Source of the DNA: Alistipes sp.
GTDB lineage: Bacteria; Bacteroidota; Bacteroidia; Bacteroidales; Rikenellaceae
Direction of reading: 5' to 3'
Assembly (NCBI GenBank): GCA_017399485.1
Contig: JAFQCA010000027.1
Location: 62,001 to 126,000 of the forward strand
Length of the DNA stretch: 64,000 nucleotides
Each line of letters starts with the position of its first letter. The stretch's first letter is position 1. The translations under genes were made by a program, and so were the position numbers. The notes under the pieces are model-generated. The model was not told where the DNA came from, ran no database searches, and saw only the letters and a program-made list of their open reading frames with translations. Positions 42,937 through 52,025 of the stretch are shown in pieces.

Positions 42937-43956
42937 ATGGGATTTTTTTCATTAACACAGGAGTTGGCTATTGACCTCGGTACAGCCAACACGCTTATTA
43001 TCTACAACGGCAAGGTTGTGGTCGATGAACCGTCGATTGTCGCGTTGGATGTTCATACGGGTAAGGTGATGGCCATTGGTCAGCAGGCTCGCCAGATGCA
43101 CGAAAAGACTAACCCCAACATCAAGACCATACGTCCGTTGAAGGAGGGTGTGATTGCCGACTTTAACGCTACGGAGTTGATGTTGCGCGGCTTGATTAAG
43201 AAGGTGCGTACATCGAACAGTATGTTTGCTCCCTCGTTGCGTATGGTAATATGTATCCCGTCGGGCTCTACAAACGTGGAGATTCGTGCTGTGCGCGACT
43301 CTGCCGAGCACGCCGGAGCACGCGATGTATATATGATTTTTGAGCCTATGGCGGCAGCATTGGGTGCTGGCTTGGATGTTGAGGCTCCTGAGGGTAATAT
43401 GATTATCGACATCGGTGGTGGTACTTCGGAGATTGCTTGTATATCGTTGGGTGGTATCGTTTGCTCGGAGTCTATCAATGTGGCGGGTGATGTGTTTACC
43501 GAGGATATCAAGAACTATGTTCGTCAGCAACATAATATCCGTATCGGTGAGCGTACTGCCGAGGAGATTAAACTCGCTATCGGTGCTGCTATACCCGAAT
43601 TGGAGGAGGAGCCCGAAGATTTCTTGCTTACAGGTCCCAATATCTTGACTTCATTGCCGCAGACGGTGACATTGTCGTATAACGAGATTGCTTATGCTTT
43701 GGAGAAGTCGCTCGTGAAGTTGGATGCAGCGCTGATGAAGGTGTTGGAGACTATGCCGCCGGAGTTGTATTCGGATATCGTGAAGAACGGTATTTATCTG
43801 GCTGGTGGTGGCGCCCTGATTAAGGGTTTGGATAAGCGACTCTCTAACAAGTGTGGTCTGCCGTTCCATATCGCTGAGGACCCGTTGCGCGCTATCGCTC
43901 GTGGTACAGGTATCGCAATGAAGAATATCGACAAGTTCTCATTCCTGATGAAGTAA
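42937..43956 (+). CDS. mreB: rod shape-determining protein MreB
   Basis: MreB is the actin homologue that forms membrane filaments steering lateral cell-wall synthesis. The 339-residue protein has ELAIDLGTANTLIIYNGKVV (phosphate 1), the family segment KEGVIADFNATELMLRGLIKKV, the phosphate 2 motif MIIDIGGGTSEIACISLGGI and the adenosine motif GIYLAGGGALIKGLDKRL. It is the first gene of the mreBCD-PBP2-rodA operon. Confidence 0.98.
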   Translation: MGFFSLTQELAIDLGTANTLIIYNGKVVVDEPSIVALDVHTGKVMAIGQQARQMHEKTNPNIKTIRPLKEGVIADFNATELMLRGLIKKVRTSNSMFAPSLRMVICIPSGSTNVEIRAVRDSAEHAGARDVYMIFEPMAAALGAGLDVEAPEGNMIIDIGGGTSEIACISLGGIVCSESINVAGDVFTEDIKNYVRQQHNIRIGERTAEEIKLAIGAAIPELEEEPEDFLLTGPNILTSLPQTVTLSYNEIAYALEKSLVKLDAALMKVLETMPPELYSDIVKNGIYLAGGGALIKGLDKRLSNKCGLPFHIAEDPLRAIARGTGIAMKNIDKFSFLMK

Positions 43957-44023
43957 TTGGGGGGGGTAAAGAGAGTCGATTTTTTTGAGTAAAGATAATT
44001 TTGTAATAAAAAATACGTTTTAC

Positions 44024-44058
44024 GGCAGGCGGTAAGGAGCAGGATTCCTCCGCCTGTC
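44024..44058 (+). other. stable hairpin between mreB and mreC
   Basis: GGCAGGCGG (44024-44032) pairs with CCGCCTGTC (44050-44058), extended inside by AGGA/TCCT. No T run follows, so it is unlikely to be a strong terminator; mRNA processing or partial attenuation between mreB and the rest of the operon is possible. Confidence 0.5.
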
Positions 44059-44114
44059 GCTAATTATAATAGTCGAGACGACTGCCCTGAAAGCGGAAGT
44101 CGGGCGAAGAGTTT

Positions 44115-45008
44115 ATGTATAAGTTAATTGAGTTCATACGCAGAATATATGTAGTGCTGTTGTTCCTTATGATTGAGGGTGTGGCACTATATGCTTATGC
44201 ACACTCGACATACTATACGCAGGCTAAAATTATTGCTCATACCAATAGCATCGTAGGTGGGTTGCAGAACTCAATTTTTGGAGTAAAACACTATTTTACG
44301 CTGCGTAGCGAGAATGAGATGTTGGCGCAACGTGTGGCCGACCTCGAAACACAGGTGGAGTTCTTGCGTGAGCAGCAGGCTGCATCGGCTGATTCGGTTG
44401 CTTATGAGCAGATGGACTCACTTACAGCGCAGGGATTGGTGCAGTATCGTCATATGGCGGCGCGTATTATATCGAATACCACGAACCGTACACGTAACTT
44501 TATTACCCTGAACAAGGGTACGATGCACGGTGTTATTCCCAATATGGGTGTGATTACGCCCGATGGTGTAATGGTGGGATTTGTGGCAGCCTGCTCGAAC
44601 CGCTATTCGGTGGTGAAGTCAATCCTTAATACCGATTTCCGTACCAGTGGTAAGATTGTGGGTGATGAACGTATCGGCTCTATTGCGTGGAGCGGTAAGA
44701 GCCCTTATCGTGTGGAGATGAATAACCTTTCAATATATGCCGAGATAGAGGTTGGTGACGAGGTTATAAGTTCGGGTGTGTCGCAATACTTCCCGCCCGA
44801 TATGAAGGTGCGTATCGGATATGTCGAGAGTTATAAGCGTAACGACAGTCAAACGGCGAACGATGTGGTGATACGTCTGGCTACCGACCTCGCGAAGGTG
44901 AGCAACGTGATTTTGATTGAGAACTACGATTACAACGAGGTGACAGAGTTGGAGAGCGCTGTTCAAAATGGCTCATACTCAACGGGTGGAGCGGTAACGC
45001 CGTATTAA
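44115..45008 (+). CDS. mreC: rod shape-determining protein MreC
   Basis: MreC is a bitopic periplasmic scaffold linking MreB to PBP2. The 297-residue protein has a cytoplasmic N-terminus, a membrane helix (VLLFLMIEGVALYAYAH), a coiled coil (LRSENEMLAQRVADLETQVEFLREQQ) and the beta-domain with RIISNTTNRTRNFITLNKGTMHGVIPNMGVITPDG. The region GSIAWSGKSPYRVEMNNLS and a Ser/Thr-rich C-terminal tail follow. It lies 158 bases after mreB. Confidence 0.95.
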   Translation: MYKLIEFIRRIYVVLLFLMIEGVALYAYAHSTYYTQAKIIAHTNSIVGGLQNSIFGVKHYFTLRSENEMLAQRVADLETQVEFLREQQAASADSVAYEQMDSLTAQGLVQYRHMAARIISNTTNRTRNFITLNKGTMHGVIPNMGVITPDGVMVGFVAACSNRYSVVKSILNTDFRTSGKIVGDERIGSIAWSGKSPYRVEMNNLSIYAEIEVGDEVISSGVSQYFPPDMKVRIGYVESYKRNDSQTANDVVIRLATDLAKVSNVILIENYDYNEVTELESAVQNGSYSTGGAVTPY

Positions 45009-45109
45009 GGTTGAGGGCGAGTGATAGGGATTAGACTATCGGTGATGTTGGGGAGGGGTGAAGTGTCGGAGCCTTGCCTAACAAGTATTAAAGTAGAGCA
45101 AAAGATTTT

Positions 45110-45625
45110 ATGCAGAGATATTTATCATACATTGGAATGTTCATCGGCGTGGTGTTGTTGCAGATTTTTCTGCTTGACAATATCTCGCTGGGTATATATT
45201 TCCATCCGCTTATATATGTGGCTTTCGTCATAATTCTGCCGCTGGATATGCGTCCCGTATGGGTGTTGCTGTTGTCGGCAGTATTGGGCCTTACGATGGA
45301 TATGATGACGGGTATGTGCGGATTGAATGTTATCGCCACAACGGCAACAGGCTTCGCACGAAGTCTCATAATAGGTTTTACAAGCGGCTTGAATACGGGG
45401 GTGGATGACACCATTCCGGCATTGTATCGATTGCCGCAGAAGAATCTTTTGACATATATCATAATGATGATTTTGTTACACAGCGCGATATATTTCATTA
45501 TGGAATCACTCTCGATGGCGCATCTGTTCCATACCTTGTTGCGAGTGATAGTGAGCGATGTGTTCTCGGTGATAATCGTCTGGTATATAGTAAAACTGTT
45601 TATAGAAAAAATCCTTAATAAATAA
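45110..45625 (+). CDS. mreD: rod shape-determining protein MreD
   Basis: A polytopic membrane protein of 171 residues with about five membrane helices (FIGVVLLQIFLL, PLIYVAFVIILPL, WVLLLSAVLGLTMDMMTGMCGLNVIATTATGFARS, LTYIIMMILLHSAIYFIM, IVSDVFSVIIVWYIVKLFI). The segment GLTMDMMTG.G.N is the MreD family pattern. The identity is supported by its position between mreC and PBP2. Confidence 0.92.
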   Translation: MQRYLSYIGMFIGVVLLQIFLLDNISLGIYFHPLIYVAFVIILPLDMRPVWVLLLSAVLGLTMDMMTGMCGLNVIATTATGFARSLIIGFTSGLNTGVDDTIPALYRLPQKNLLTYIIMMILLHSAIYFIMESLSMAHLFHTLLRVIVSDVFSVIIVWYIVKLFIEKILNK

Positions 45626-45633
45626 TCGGGGCA

Positions 45634-47469
45634 ATGAGCGGGAACGATACATATATAAGACGTGTGATTCTCCAAGCCATTGTCTATGGAATCTTTGCTC
45701 TCCTTGCTCTGCGAGTGGGTTACATCCAACTGTTCGACTCGAAGTACAAGAGCCTTGCCGACGGTAATGTGTTGCGTTATGAGGTGCTGTACGCTCCGCG
45801 TGGCGAGATTATAGACCGCAACGGCGAGTATCTGGTGCAGAGTAAAGAGTGTTATGATTTGATGGTGACCTATCGTGACATTGGTAAGCAGGGCTTCGAT
45901 ACTGTACGTTTGTGCGAGTTGGTAGGTATCAGCAAGGAGAAGTTGTTGCGAGTGTTGCGCGATGCCCGTAGCGCACCGCGTAAGGCTACGTTGGTGGCTG
46001 CATTTGTGCCGACGGAGGTGAAAGTGAGATTGGATGAGTATAATTTTCCCGGTTTTCACTCGGTGTATCGTACGATGCGTAACTATCCGCGTAAAATAGG
46101 TGGTAACCTGTTGGGTTATCTGGAAGAGGTCAATCGTAACGATATTAAGGAGGGCGAGGGTGAATACAAGATGGGCGACTATATAGGTCGTGCAGGTGTT
46201 GAGGCGGCCTATGAGAAGTATTTGCGTGGCGATGATGGCGTTATGATTTTGGAGAAGGATGCGCACGGCGCAATCAAAGGCTCATATATGGATGGCCTCT
46301 ATGATACGTTGCCTGTGGCGGGAAAAAGAATAACGTGTACGATAGATGCCCGCCTGCAAGCCTTTGCCGAGGAGTTGATGGAGGGTAAGGTTGGTGCTGT
46401 TGTGGCTATTGAGCCTCAGACGGGAGAGATTTTGGTGATGGCATCATCTCCGACTTTCGACCCCGATGAGTTGATAGGCCGTGAACGTGGCAATAACTAT
46501 ATGCGTCTGTTGCGCAATAAACGAAATCCGTTGTTTAATCGTGCCGTGAAGGCGAAGTATCCTCCGGGCTCGACGTTTAAGTTGGTGCAGGGCCTCATCG
46601 GCTTGCAGGAGGGTGTGCTGACCCCCGCGCAGACATATTCGTGCCATTTGGGATATCACGTGGGACGAATCAGCCAGAAGTGTCACCCCCACGCCTCGCC
46701 TTTGGATTTGAGAAATGCCGTAGCACAATCTTGCAATGCCTATTTCTGTTATGTATTCCGCGATATAATAGAGAATCGCAAATATGGTAGTGTGAAGAAT
46801 GGTCTGGAGGTGTGGACCGACTATGTGAAGAGTTTCGGATATGGTCGTAAACTCGACTCAGACTTTATAGGCGAGGGGCCCGGTACGGTGCCGACGCGAG
46901 AGTTCTACGACAAGCGTTATCGTGGCTCGTGGAATAGTCTGACGGTGTTGTCGCTATCGATTGGTCAGGGAGAGTTGGGCTGTACGCCGTTGCAGATGGC
47001 TAACTTGGCCGCGACGATTGCAAATAGAGGATATTACTATATCCCCCATATTGTGAAGGCTATCGAGGGTCAGGACTCGATTGACCGAAGATTCTATGAG
47101 AGGCAATACACGAAAGTCGATAGCGAACATTTTACGCCGATAGTTGAAGGTATGTGGCGCGGTGTGAATGTGCAGGGTGCAGGTACGTCGTGGCGTGCCT
47201 ATGTGCCGGGTTTGGATATATGCGGTAAGACGGGTACGGCGCAGAATCCCCACGGCAAGGACCACTCTACCTTCCTATCGTTTGCTCCGAAGGATAATCC
47301 GAAGATTGCAATATCGGTATATGTAGAGTTTGGTGGCTTCGGTGCAACGATAGCATTGCCGATTGCAAGTCTGTTGGAGGAGTATTACCTGACGGATACT
47401 ATCACTCGTCCGCAGTTGGTTGAGACAATTAAGAATTTCCCTTATAACCCGCGACACTATGCTGAATAG
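45634..47469 (+). CDS. mrdA: penicillin-binding protein 2 (peptidoglycan transpeptidase)
   Basis: PBP2 is the class B transpeptidase of the elongasome, cross-linking new peptidoglycan with RodA. The 611-residue protein has one N-terminal helix, a pedestal/dimerisation domain with APRGEIIDRNGEYLVQ, and the transpeptidase domain. The Ser-x-x-Lys motif is PPGSTFKLVQG, Ser-x-Asn is AQSCNAYFCY and Lys-Thr-Gly is CGKTGTAQNPHGKDHS. It starts eight bases after mreD and its end overlaps rodA by 11 bases. Confidence 0.97.
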   Translation: MSGNDTYIRRVILQAIVYGIFALLALRVGYIQLFDSKYKSLADGNVLRYEVLYAPRGEIIDRNGEYLVQSKECYDLMVTYRDIGKQGFDTVRLCELVGISKEKLLRVLRDARSAPRKATLVAAFVPTEVKVRLDEYNFPGFHSVYRTMRNYPRKIGGNLLGYLEEVNRNDIKEGEGEYKMGDYIGRAGVEAAYEKYLRGDDGVMILEKDAHGAIKGSYMDGLYDTLPVAGKRITCTIDARLQAFAEELMEGKVGAVVAIEPQTGEILVMASSPTFDPDELIGRERGNNYMRLLRNKRNPLFNRAVKAKYPPGSTFKLVQGLIGLQEGVLTPAQTYSCHLGYHVGRISQKCHPHASPLDLRNAVAQSCNAYFCYVFRDIIENRKYGSVKNGLEVWTDYVKSFGYGRKLDSDFIGEGPGTVPTREFYDKRYRGSWNSLTVLSLSIGQGELGCTPLQMANLAATIANRGYYYIPHIVKAIEGQDSIDRRFYERQYTKVDSEHFTPIVEGMWRGVNVQGAGTSWRAYVPGLDICGKTGTAQNPHGKDHSTFLSFAPKDNPKIAISVYVEFGGFGATIALPIASLLEEYYLTDTITRPQLVETIKNFPYNPRHYAE

Positions 47470-48910
47470 ATATAAAAAGAATCAGATATCGTTGTTTGAA
47501 GGTGTTGATAGCGTTGCGGTCATCATCTACCTGCTGCTTGTAGCGGTAGGCTTTGTGAATATCATCTCGGCATCGTATAATGACGAGATTGAGGTCTTTT
47601 CGTTTGCGCAAAACTATATAAAGCAGATTTTCTGGATGGGAGCAGCCTTCAGTGTGGCGCTGATTATACTGTTGCTGGATTCGCGATATTATCATATGTA
47701 TGCATATTATGCCTATGCGCTGGGTATATTGATGTTGATTGCGGTGTTGCTGTTTGGTCGCGAGGTGAATGGCGCGAAGGCGTGGTTTGAGTTTGGCTCG
47801 GTGAGAATACAACCCGTTGAGTTTGCCAAAATTGCGACGGCATTGGCTGTCGCACGATTGATGAGTAACTACTCTTTCTCGATTAAACGAATAGGCCACT
47901 TGATGCGTGTGGCATTGATTATACTCCTGCCGTTGGCTATCATCGTTTTGCAGAATGATACAGGTTCGGGCGTGGTGTTGTGTTCGTTTATATTTGTGTT
48001 ATATCGTGAGGGCTTGAACAAATGGATATGTATCCCGATGATTATTGTGGCGGTGCTGTTTATATGTTCATTCCTCTTTACACCGCTGCTGCTATTGCTG
48101 TTGCTGCTTGTGATATTTACCGTGTCGAGCGCTATGATGATAGGCTCGTGGCGTATGCATATAATCTTCTTGGCGATGATTTGTCTAATGAGTATGTTGT
48201 TGTATGGCGCCTCGCTGCTATTCTGGGATGGAGCGTTGAGTGGTTATGCAAGCCTTCTTATTATGACATTGGCAGGTGTTGTAGTAGCGCTGATTTATGC
48301 ATTGCGAAAGAATATATCGGCTATATTTCTGACGCTCGCTCTGTTTGTAGGTTCGGTGGCATTTGTGCCGACGGCAGATACAATTTTTGAGTCGGTATTG
48401 AAGGAGCATCAGAAGGTGAGAATCTTGAGTTTCTTGGGTATAATGAGCGACCCGAGCGGTGCCGATTACAATGTCAATCAGTCAAAAATTGCCATCGGGT
48501 CGGGCGGTCTGTTTGGCAAAGGATTTATGGAGGGTACGCAGATTAAATACAACTTTGTGCCTGAGAAACACACCGATTTCATATTCTGTACGGTAGGCGA
48601 GGAGTGGGGATTCTTGGGTTCGATGTTTGTGCTGGCTCTGTTGTGCGCCCTGATACTGCGTTTGATGAAGATGGGAGAAAGGCAGGAGGAGCCGTTTAGC
48701 CGAATATATAGTTATTGTGTGGCGGCAATCTTGTTGTTCCACGTGTTGGTGAATGTGGGAATGACTGTAGGACTGATGCCTGTGATGGGTATTCCGTTGC
48801 CCTTCCTGAGTTACGGAGGCTCGTCGCTTGTGGCCTTTACAATATTGGTATTTGTGGCAATAAGGCTCGATGCATCGCCTCGTAAGGGTTTGATGTCGGC
48901 AGTAAGATAG
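47459..48910 (+). CDS. rodA: RodA, SEDS-family peptidoglycan glycosyltransferase
   Basis: RodA polymerises glycan strands from lipid II together with PBP2. About ten membrane helices are visible. The SEDS motifs include WFEFGSVRIQPVEFAKIATAL, VVLQNDTGSGVVLCSFIFVLYREG, the late loop QSKIAIGSGGLFGKG then KHTDFIFCTVGEEWGFLG, and MPVMGIPLPFLSYGGSSLV. The 483-residue protein is longer than most RodA, with additional hydrophobic segments in the middle (LLLLLLLVIFTVSSAMMIG). The ATG at 47459 overlaps the PBP2 stop, which fits translational coupling. Confidence 0.96.
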   Translation: MLNRYKKNQISLFEGVDSVAVIIYLLLVAVGFVNIISASYNDEIEVFSFAQNYIKQIFWMGAAFSVALIILLLDSRYYHMYAYYAYALGILMLIAVLLFGREVNGAKAWFEFGSVRIQPVEFAKIATALAVARLMSNYSFSIKRIGHLMRVALIILLPLAIIVLQNDTGSGVVLCSFIFVLYREGLNKWICIPMIIVAVLFICSFLFTPLLLLLLLLVIFTVSSAMMIGSWRMHIIFLAMICLMSMLLYGASLLFWDGALSGYASLLIMTLAGVVVALIYALRKNISAIFLTLALFVGSVAFVPTADTIFESVLKEHQKVRILSFLGIMSDPSGADYNVNQSKIAIGSGGLFGKGFMEGTQIKYNFVPEKHTDFIFCTVGEEWGFLGSMFVLALLCALILRLMKMGERQEEPFSRIYSYCVAAILLFHVLVNVGMTVGLMPVMGIPLPFLSYGGSSLVAFTILVFVAIRLDASPRKGLMSAVR

Positions 48911-48938
48911 GTAAGGAGAATTAATAAATGAAGAAGAT

Positions 48939-49916
48939 ATGATATACGTTTTTTATCTATTGACAGTAGCCGCTGTCGTATGGTTTTCGGTGTTGGCTTC
49001 GCGCTACATCGATATGATTGACCGCTCGACTAAGTTGTCGGGGGCCTTCTTGGGAGGTGTCTTGTTGTCGGCTATCACCTCACTGCCCGAATTGTTTACA
49101 AGCATATCGGCTACGACGCTTATCGACGATGCGAGCCTGTGTATAGGTAATATCTTGGGTAGCAATCTCTTTAACTTCGGAATGTTGGCTGTCGTGATAC
49201 TCTTCTTTGCGAAGGGATTTTCGCAGGCTAATTTGGCACGTAGTCATCGTACTGTGTTGCTGTTGTTGCTATTGATGTATGTGGTCGTATGGCTTAATTG
49301 GCAACAGGTGGTCGATGCCGAGATTATATTAGGCGCAGAATCGCCGTGGTTTTACGTTAGCGTGACATCGCTTGTGGTTGTCCTTTTATATGCTTTATCG
49401 GTGCGCTATTTGGCGAACGATAATGGTGCGGCGAAGAGTGACGAGGAGGCAAGTGAGGAGGTAGCATTGTCGCTTAAGAGCATTGTGGTGCGTTTTGTTG
49501 CAGCCAGCGTGGGCATTATCGTGGCAAGTGTTATATTGACCTATGTGACAGATGATATTGCCGAGCGCCTGAATCTGGGTTCGGGTTTGGCGGGTGCGCT
49601 CTTTTTGGGAGTCGCTACATCACTGCCCGAAGTGACATCGACCATATCGTTGTTCCGTATGCGTAATTTCGATATAGCATTTGGTAATATCGCAGGTAGT
49701 AATGTGTTTAACTACTTCGTTTTGGCGATAGCCGATTTGTTGTATGTGCGTGGTACGGTCTATTTCTTCGAAGATAGCAAGGTGATAAATCTGACGTTGT
49801 TCGGTTTGGTGGCATCGGCTACAATGTTCGTAATGCTGTGCAGTCGTAAGATGTGGGTGAAGATGGCGATGGCGTTGTTGGCTATCGGCTGTTATTTCGC
49901 ATTCCTATTGGTGTAG
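48939..49916 (+). CDS. calcium/sodium antiporter-type cation exchanger (CaCA family, YrbG-like)
   Basis: A 325-residue inner-membrane exchanger with ten predicted helices in two inverted halves. The alpha-1 repeat is GVLLSAITSLPELFTSIS with GNILGSNLFNFGML, and alpha-2 is LFLGVATSLPEVTSTIS with GNIAGSNVFNYFVL. Both carry the Thr/Ser-Ser-Leu-Pro-Glu ion-binding signature. A short cytoplasmic acidic loop (AKSDEEASEEV) separates the halves. It follows rodA by 28 bases. Confidence 0.93.
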   Translation: MIYVFYLLTVAAVVWFSVLASRYIDMIDRSTKLSGAFLGGVLLSAITSLPELFTSISATTLIDDASLCIGNILGSNLFNFGMLAVVILFFAKGFSQANLARSHRTVLLLLLLMYVVVWLNWQQVVDAEIILGAESPWFYVSVTSLVVVLLYALSVRYLANDNGAAKSDEEASEEVALSLKSIVVRFVAASVGIIVASVILTYVTDDIAERLNLGSGLAGALFLGVATSLPEVTSTISLFRMRNFDIAFGNIAGSNVFNYFVLAIADLLYVRGTVYFFEDSKVINLTLFGLVASATMFVMLCSRKMWVKMAMALLAIGCYFAFLLV

Positions 49917-49932
49917 GAGAGGTGTGCTTTTG

Positions 49933-49940
49933 TATATTTG
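49933..49940 (+). promoter_or_regulatory. candidate -7 element for the S46 peptidase gene
   Basis: TATATTTG lies 30 bases before the ATG at 49971. No ideally spaced -33 is present, but the leader length is normal. Confidence 0.5.
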
Positions 49941-49970
49941 TAAAGTAGAAAAATATAAAAAATCTGTTGT

Positions 49971-52013
49971 ATGTTGAAAAAGTTGTTTCTTTCGTTGATG
50001 TTGTCTTTGACGCTTACGAGTGTCTGCGCTGACGAGGGTATGTGGTTGCCGAGCCTTATAGGCTCACGCATAAAGGATATGCGCAAGAAGGGCTTTCGTC
50101 TTTCGGCTGAGGATATCTATTCGATAAATAAGGCGTCGCTGAAGGATGCCGTTGTGTTGTTTGGCGGCGGTTGTACGGGTGAGTATGTGTCGGAGCAGGG
50201 ACTTTTGCTTACCAACCACCATTGTGGCTATGGCTCAATTCAGCAACTATCGTCTGTGGAGCACGACTACCTGACAAACGGCTTTTGGGCGAAGTCGCAG
50301 GCTGAGGAGTTGCCTGTGCCGGGCTTGACAGTACGTCGTCTGGTGCGTATGGAGGATGTGACTGGGCGCATTGCAGCAGGTGAAAAGGCGCAGGATATTG
50401 TCGCGGAGGCCCGCAAGGAGGGTTATGCGGCTGATGTTCAACAGATGTATTACGGCAATCAGCAATTCTTGTTCGTATATGAGATTTTCCGCGATGTGCG
50501 CTTGGTGGGTGCGCCACCTTCATCAATCGGAAAGTTCGGTGGTGATACCGACAACTGGATTTGGCCACGTCATACTGGCGACTTCTCTATATTCAGAGTA
50601 TATGCCGATGAGAATAACCGCCCGGCGGAGTATTCTAAAAATAATAAGCCTTACCGCCCTGCACGTCACTTCGAGATTTCGACCAAAGGCGTGGATGAGG
50701 GTGACTTTACAATGATTTACGGATTCCCCGGTAATACGCAGGAGTATGTTATTTCGGATGCCGTAGAGTATGTTGCCGAAGTGTCGGACCCGATGAAGAT
50801 TGCGCTCCGCACTAAGCGTCTGGATATAATATCTGCCGAGCAGGCCAAGAGTGCCGAGGTGCGTATAGCCTATGCTGCCGTTCACGCCTCGATAGCCAAT
50901 GCGTGGAAGAAGTGGCAGGGCGAAGTGATGGGCTTGCGTCGTTTGGGTACGGTAGCCAAGAAGCAGGCTTATGAGCGAGAGTTCGCGGCGTGGGCAAAGT
51001 CGAAGCCCGAATATGCATCGTTGCTTGATTCGATGCATACGGCATACAAGCAGGTTGAGACGGAGTATTATATTCGCGAACTATATAATGAGTCGGTAGC
51101 GACAGTTGATGTGTTCAATTTTGCCCGTACGATTGGTCGTGTGGCCGAGAGTGGCGATGAGGCGAAGTTGGCAACACAGATAGCATCATTCAATAAAGGG
51201 TATAACCGCACGATAGATGAGCAGATTGCAGCCGAGATGTTAGGTGAGTTTCTGCAGCGTATGCCGTCGGAGCGTCTGCCCGAAGGCTTGAAGGCGGCTG
51301 TGGAGGCTAAGGGTGGAGCCAAGAAGTATGTTGAGTGGTTGTTCGCCCAGACTTCGCTACTGGGTGATGTTGCACCAACTGCGGAGCAGGTTAAGGCCGA
51401 TGTGATGGTTACATTTGCAAAGCAGTTTGAGCCTATAATTGAGAATAACAGAAAATATGCATATCGTAACTTGAGCAATGTACCCGAAGTAGAGAGGTGG
51501 TATCGTCCCTATATGCAGGCCCTGCGTGAGTGGGATAAGAAACGAGCATTCTATCCTGATGCTAACCTTACGTTGCGTGTGGCTTACGGAAAGGTGGCGG
51601 GTTATGAGTATGCAGATGCCGAGTATCATCATCCTGTATCGACGATTGATGGTATAATAGCCAAAGATGACCCCAATATTTACGACTATAATATTCCTCA
51701 GCAGTTGCGCGACATATATGCCGCAAAGGATTATGGTCGTTGGGGCGAGCAGGTGTATGGCCGTTATAGTGTGCCCGTATGTTTCCTGGCTACAAACCAT
51801 ACGTCGGGAGGTAATTCGGGCTCTCCTATAATCAATGGCAGAGGTGAGTTGGTGGGTATCAATTTTGACCGTACGTGGCGCTCTACGATGAGCGACATAG
51901 AGTTTGACCCCTCGATATGCCGAAATATTTCAGTCGATATTCGCTATGTGCTATTCGTCATCGACAGAATAGGTGGCGCGGGATACTTGATTGAGGAGAT
52001 GAGCCTGAAATAA
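49971..52013 (+). CDS. S46-family dipeptidyl-peptidase (DPP7/DPP11-like)
   Basis: A periplasmic exopeptidase of 680 residues that removes dipeptides from peptide N-termini, important for peptide-fed Bacteroidota. After the signal peptide (MLKKLFLSLMLSLTLTSVCA) comes the family start DEGMWLPSLI. The triad is visible: His in LLLTNHHCGYG, Asp in FGGDTDNWIWPRHTGDF and Ser in NHTSGGNSGSPIINGRGELVG. A helical cap lies between about 290 and 560. The C-terminal GGAGYLIEEM lacks an obvious Arg, which weakly favours DPP7-like hydrophobic specificity over acidic DPP11. Confidence 0.95.
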   Translation: MLKKLFLSLMLSLTLTSVCADEGMWLPSLIGSRIKDMRKKGFRLSAEDIYSINKASLKDAVVLFGGGCTGEYVSEQGLLLTNHHCGYGSIQQLSSVEHDYLTNGFWAKSQAEELPVPGLTVRRLVRMEDVTGRIAAGEKAQDIVAEARKEGYAADVQQMYYGNQQFLFVYEIFRDVRLVGAPPSSIGKFGGDTDNWIWPRHTGDFSIFRVYADENNRPAEYSKNNKPYRPARHFEISTKGVDEGDFTMIYGFPGNTQEYVISDAVEYVAEVSDPMKIALRTKRLDIISAEQAKSAEVRIAYAAVHASIANAWKKWQGEVMGLRRLGTVAKKQAYEREFAAWAKSKPEYASLLDSMHTAYKQVETEYYIRELYNESVATVDVFNFARTIGRVAESGDEAKLATQIASFNKGYNRTIDEQIAAEMLGEFLQRMPSERLPEGLKAAVEAKGGAKKYVEWLFAQTSLLGDVAPTAEQVKADVMVTFAKQFEPIIENNRKYAYRNLSNVPEVERWYRPYMQALREWDKKRAFYPDANLTLRVAYGKVAGYEYADAEYHHPVSTIDGIIAKDDPNIYDYNIPQQLRDIYAAKDYGRWGEQVYGRYSVPVCFLATNHTSGGNSGSPIINGRGELVGINFDRTWRSTMSDIEFDPSICRNISVDIRYVLFVIDRIGGAGYLIEEMSLK

Positions 52014-52025
52014 TCTTGTTGTGCA

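Noticed and set aside
45088..46266. 392-codon minus-strand frame opposite mreD and PBP2
   Set aside because: It covers the reverse of two clear rod-operon genes and has no recognisable domain or promoter.
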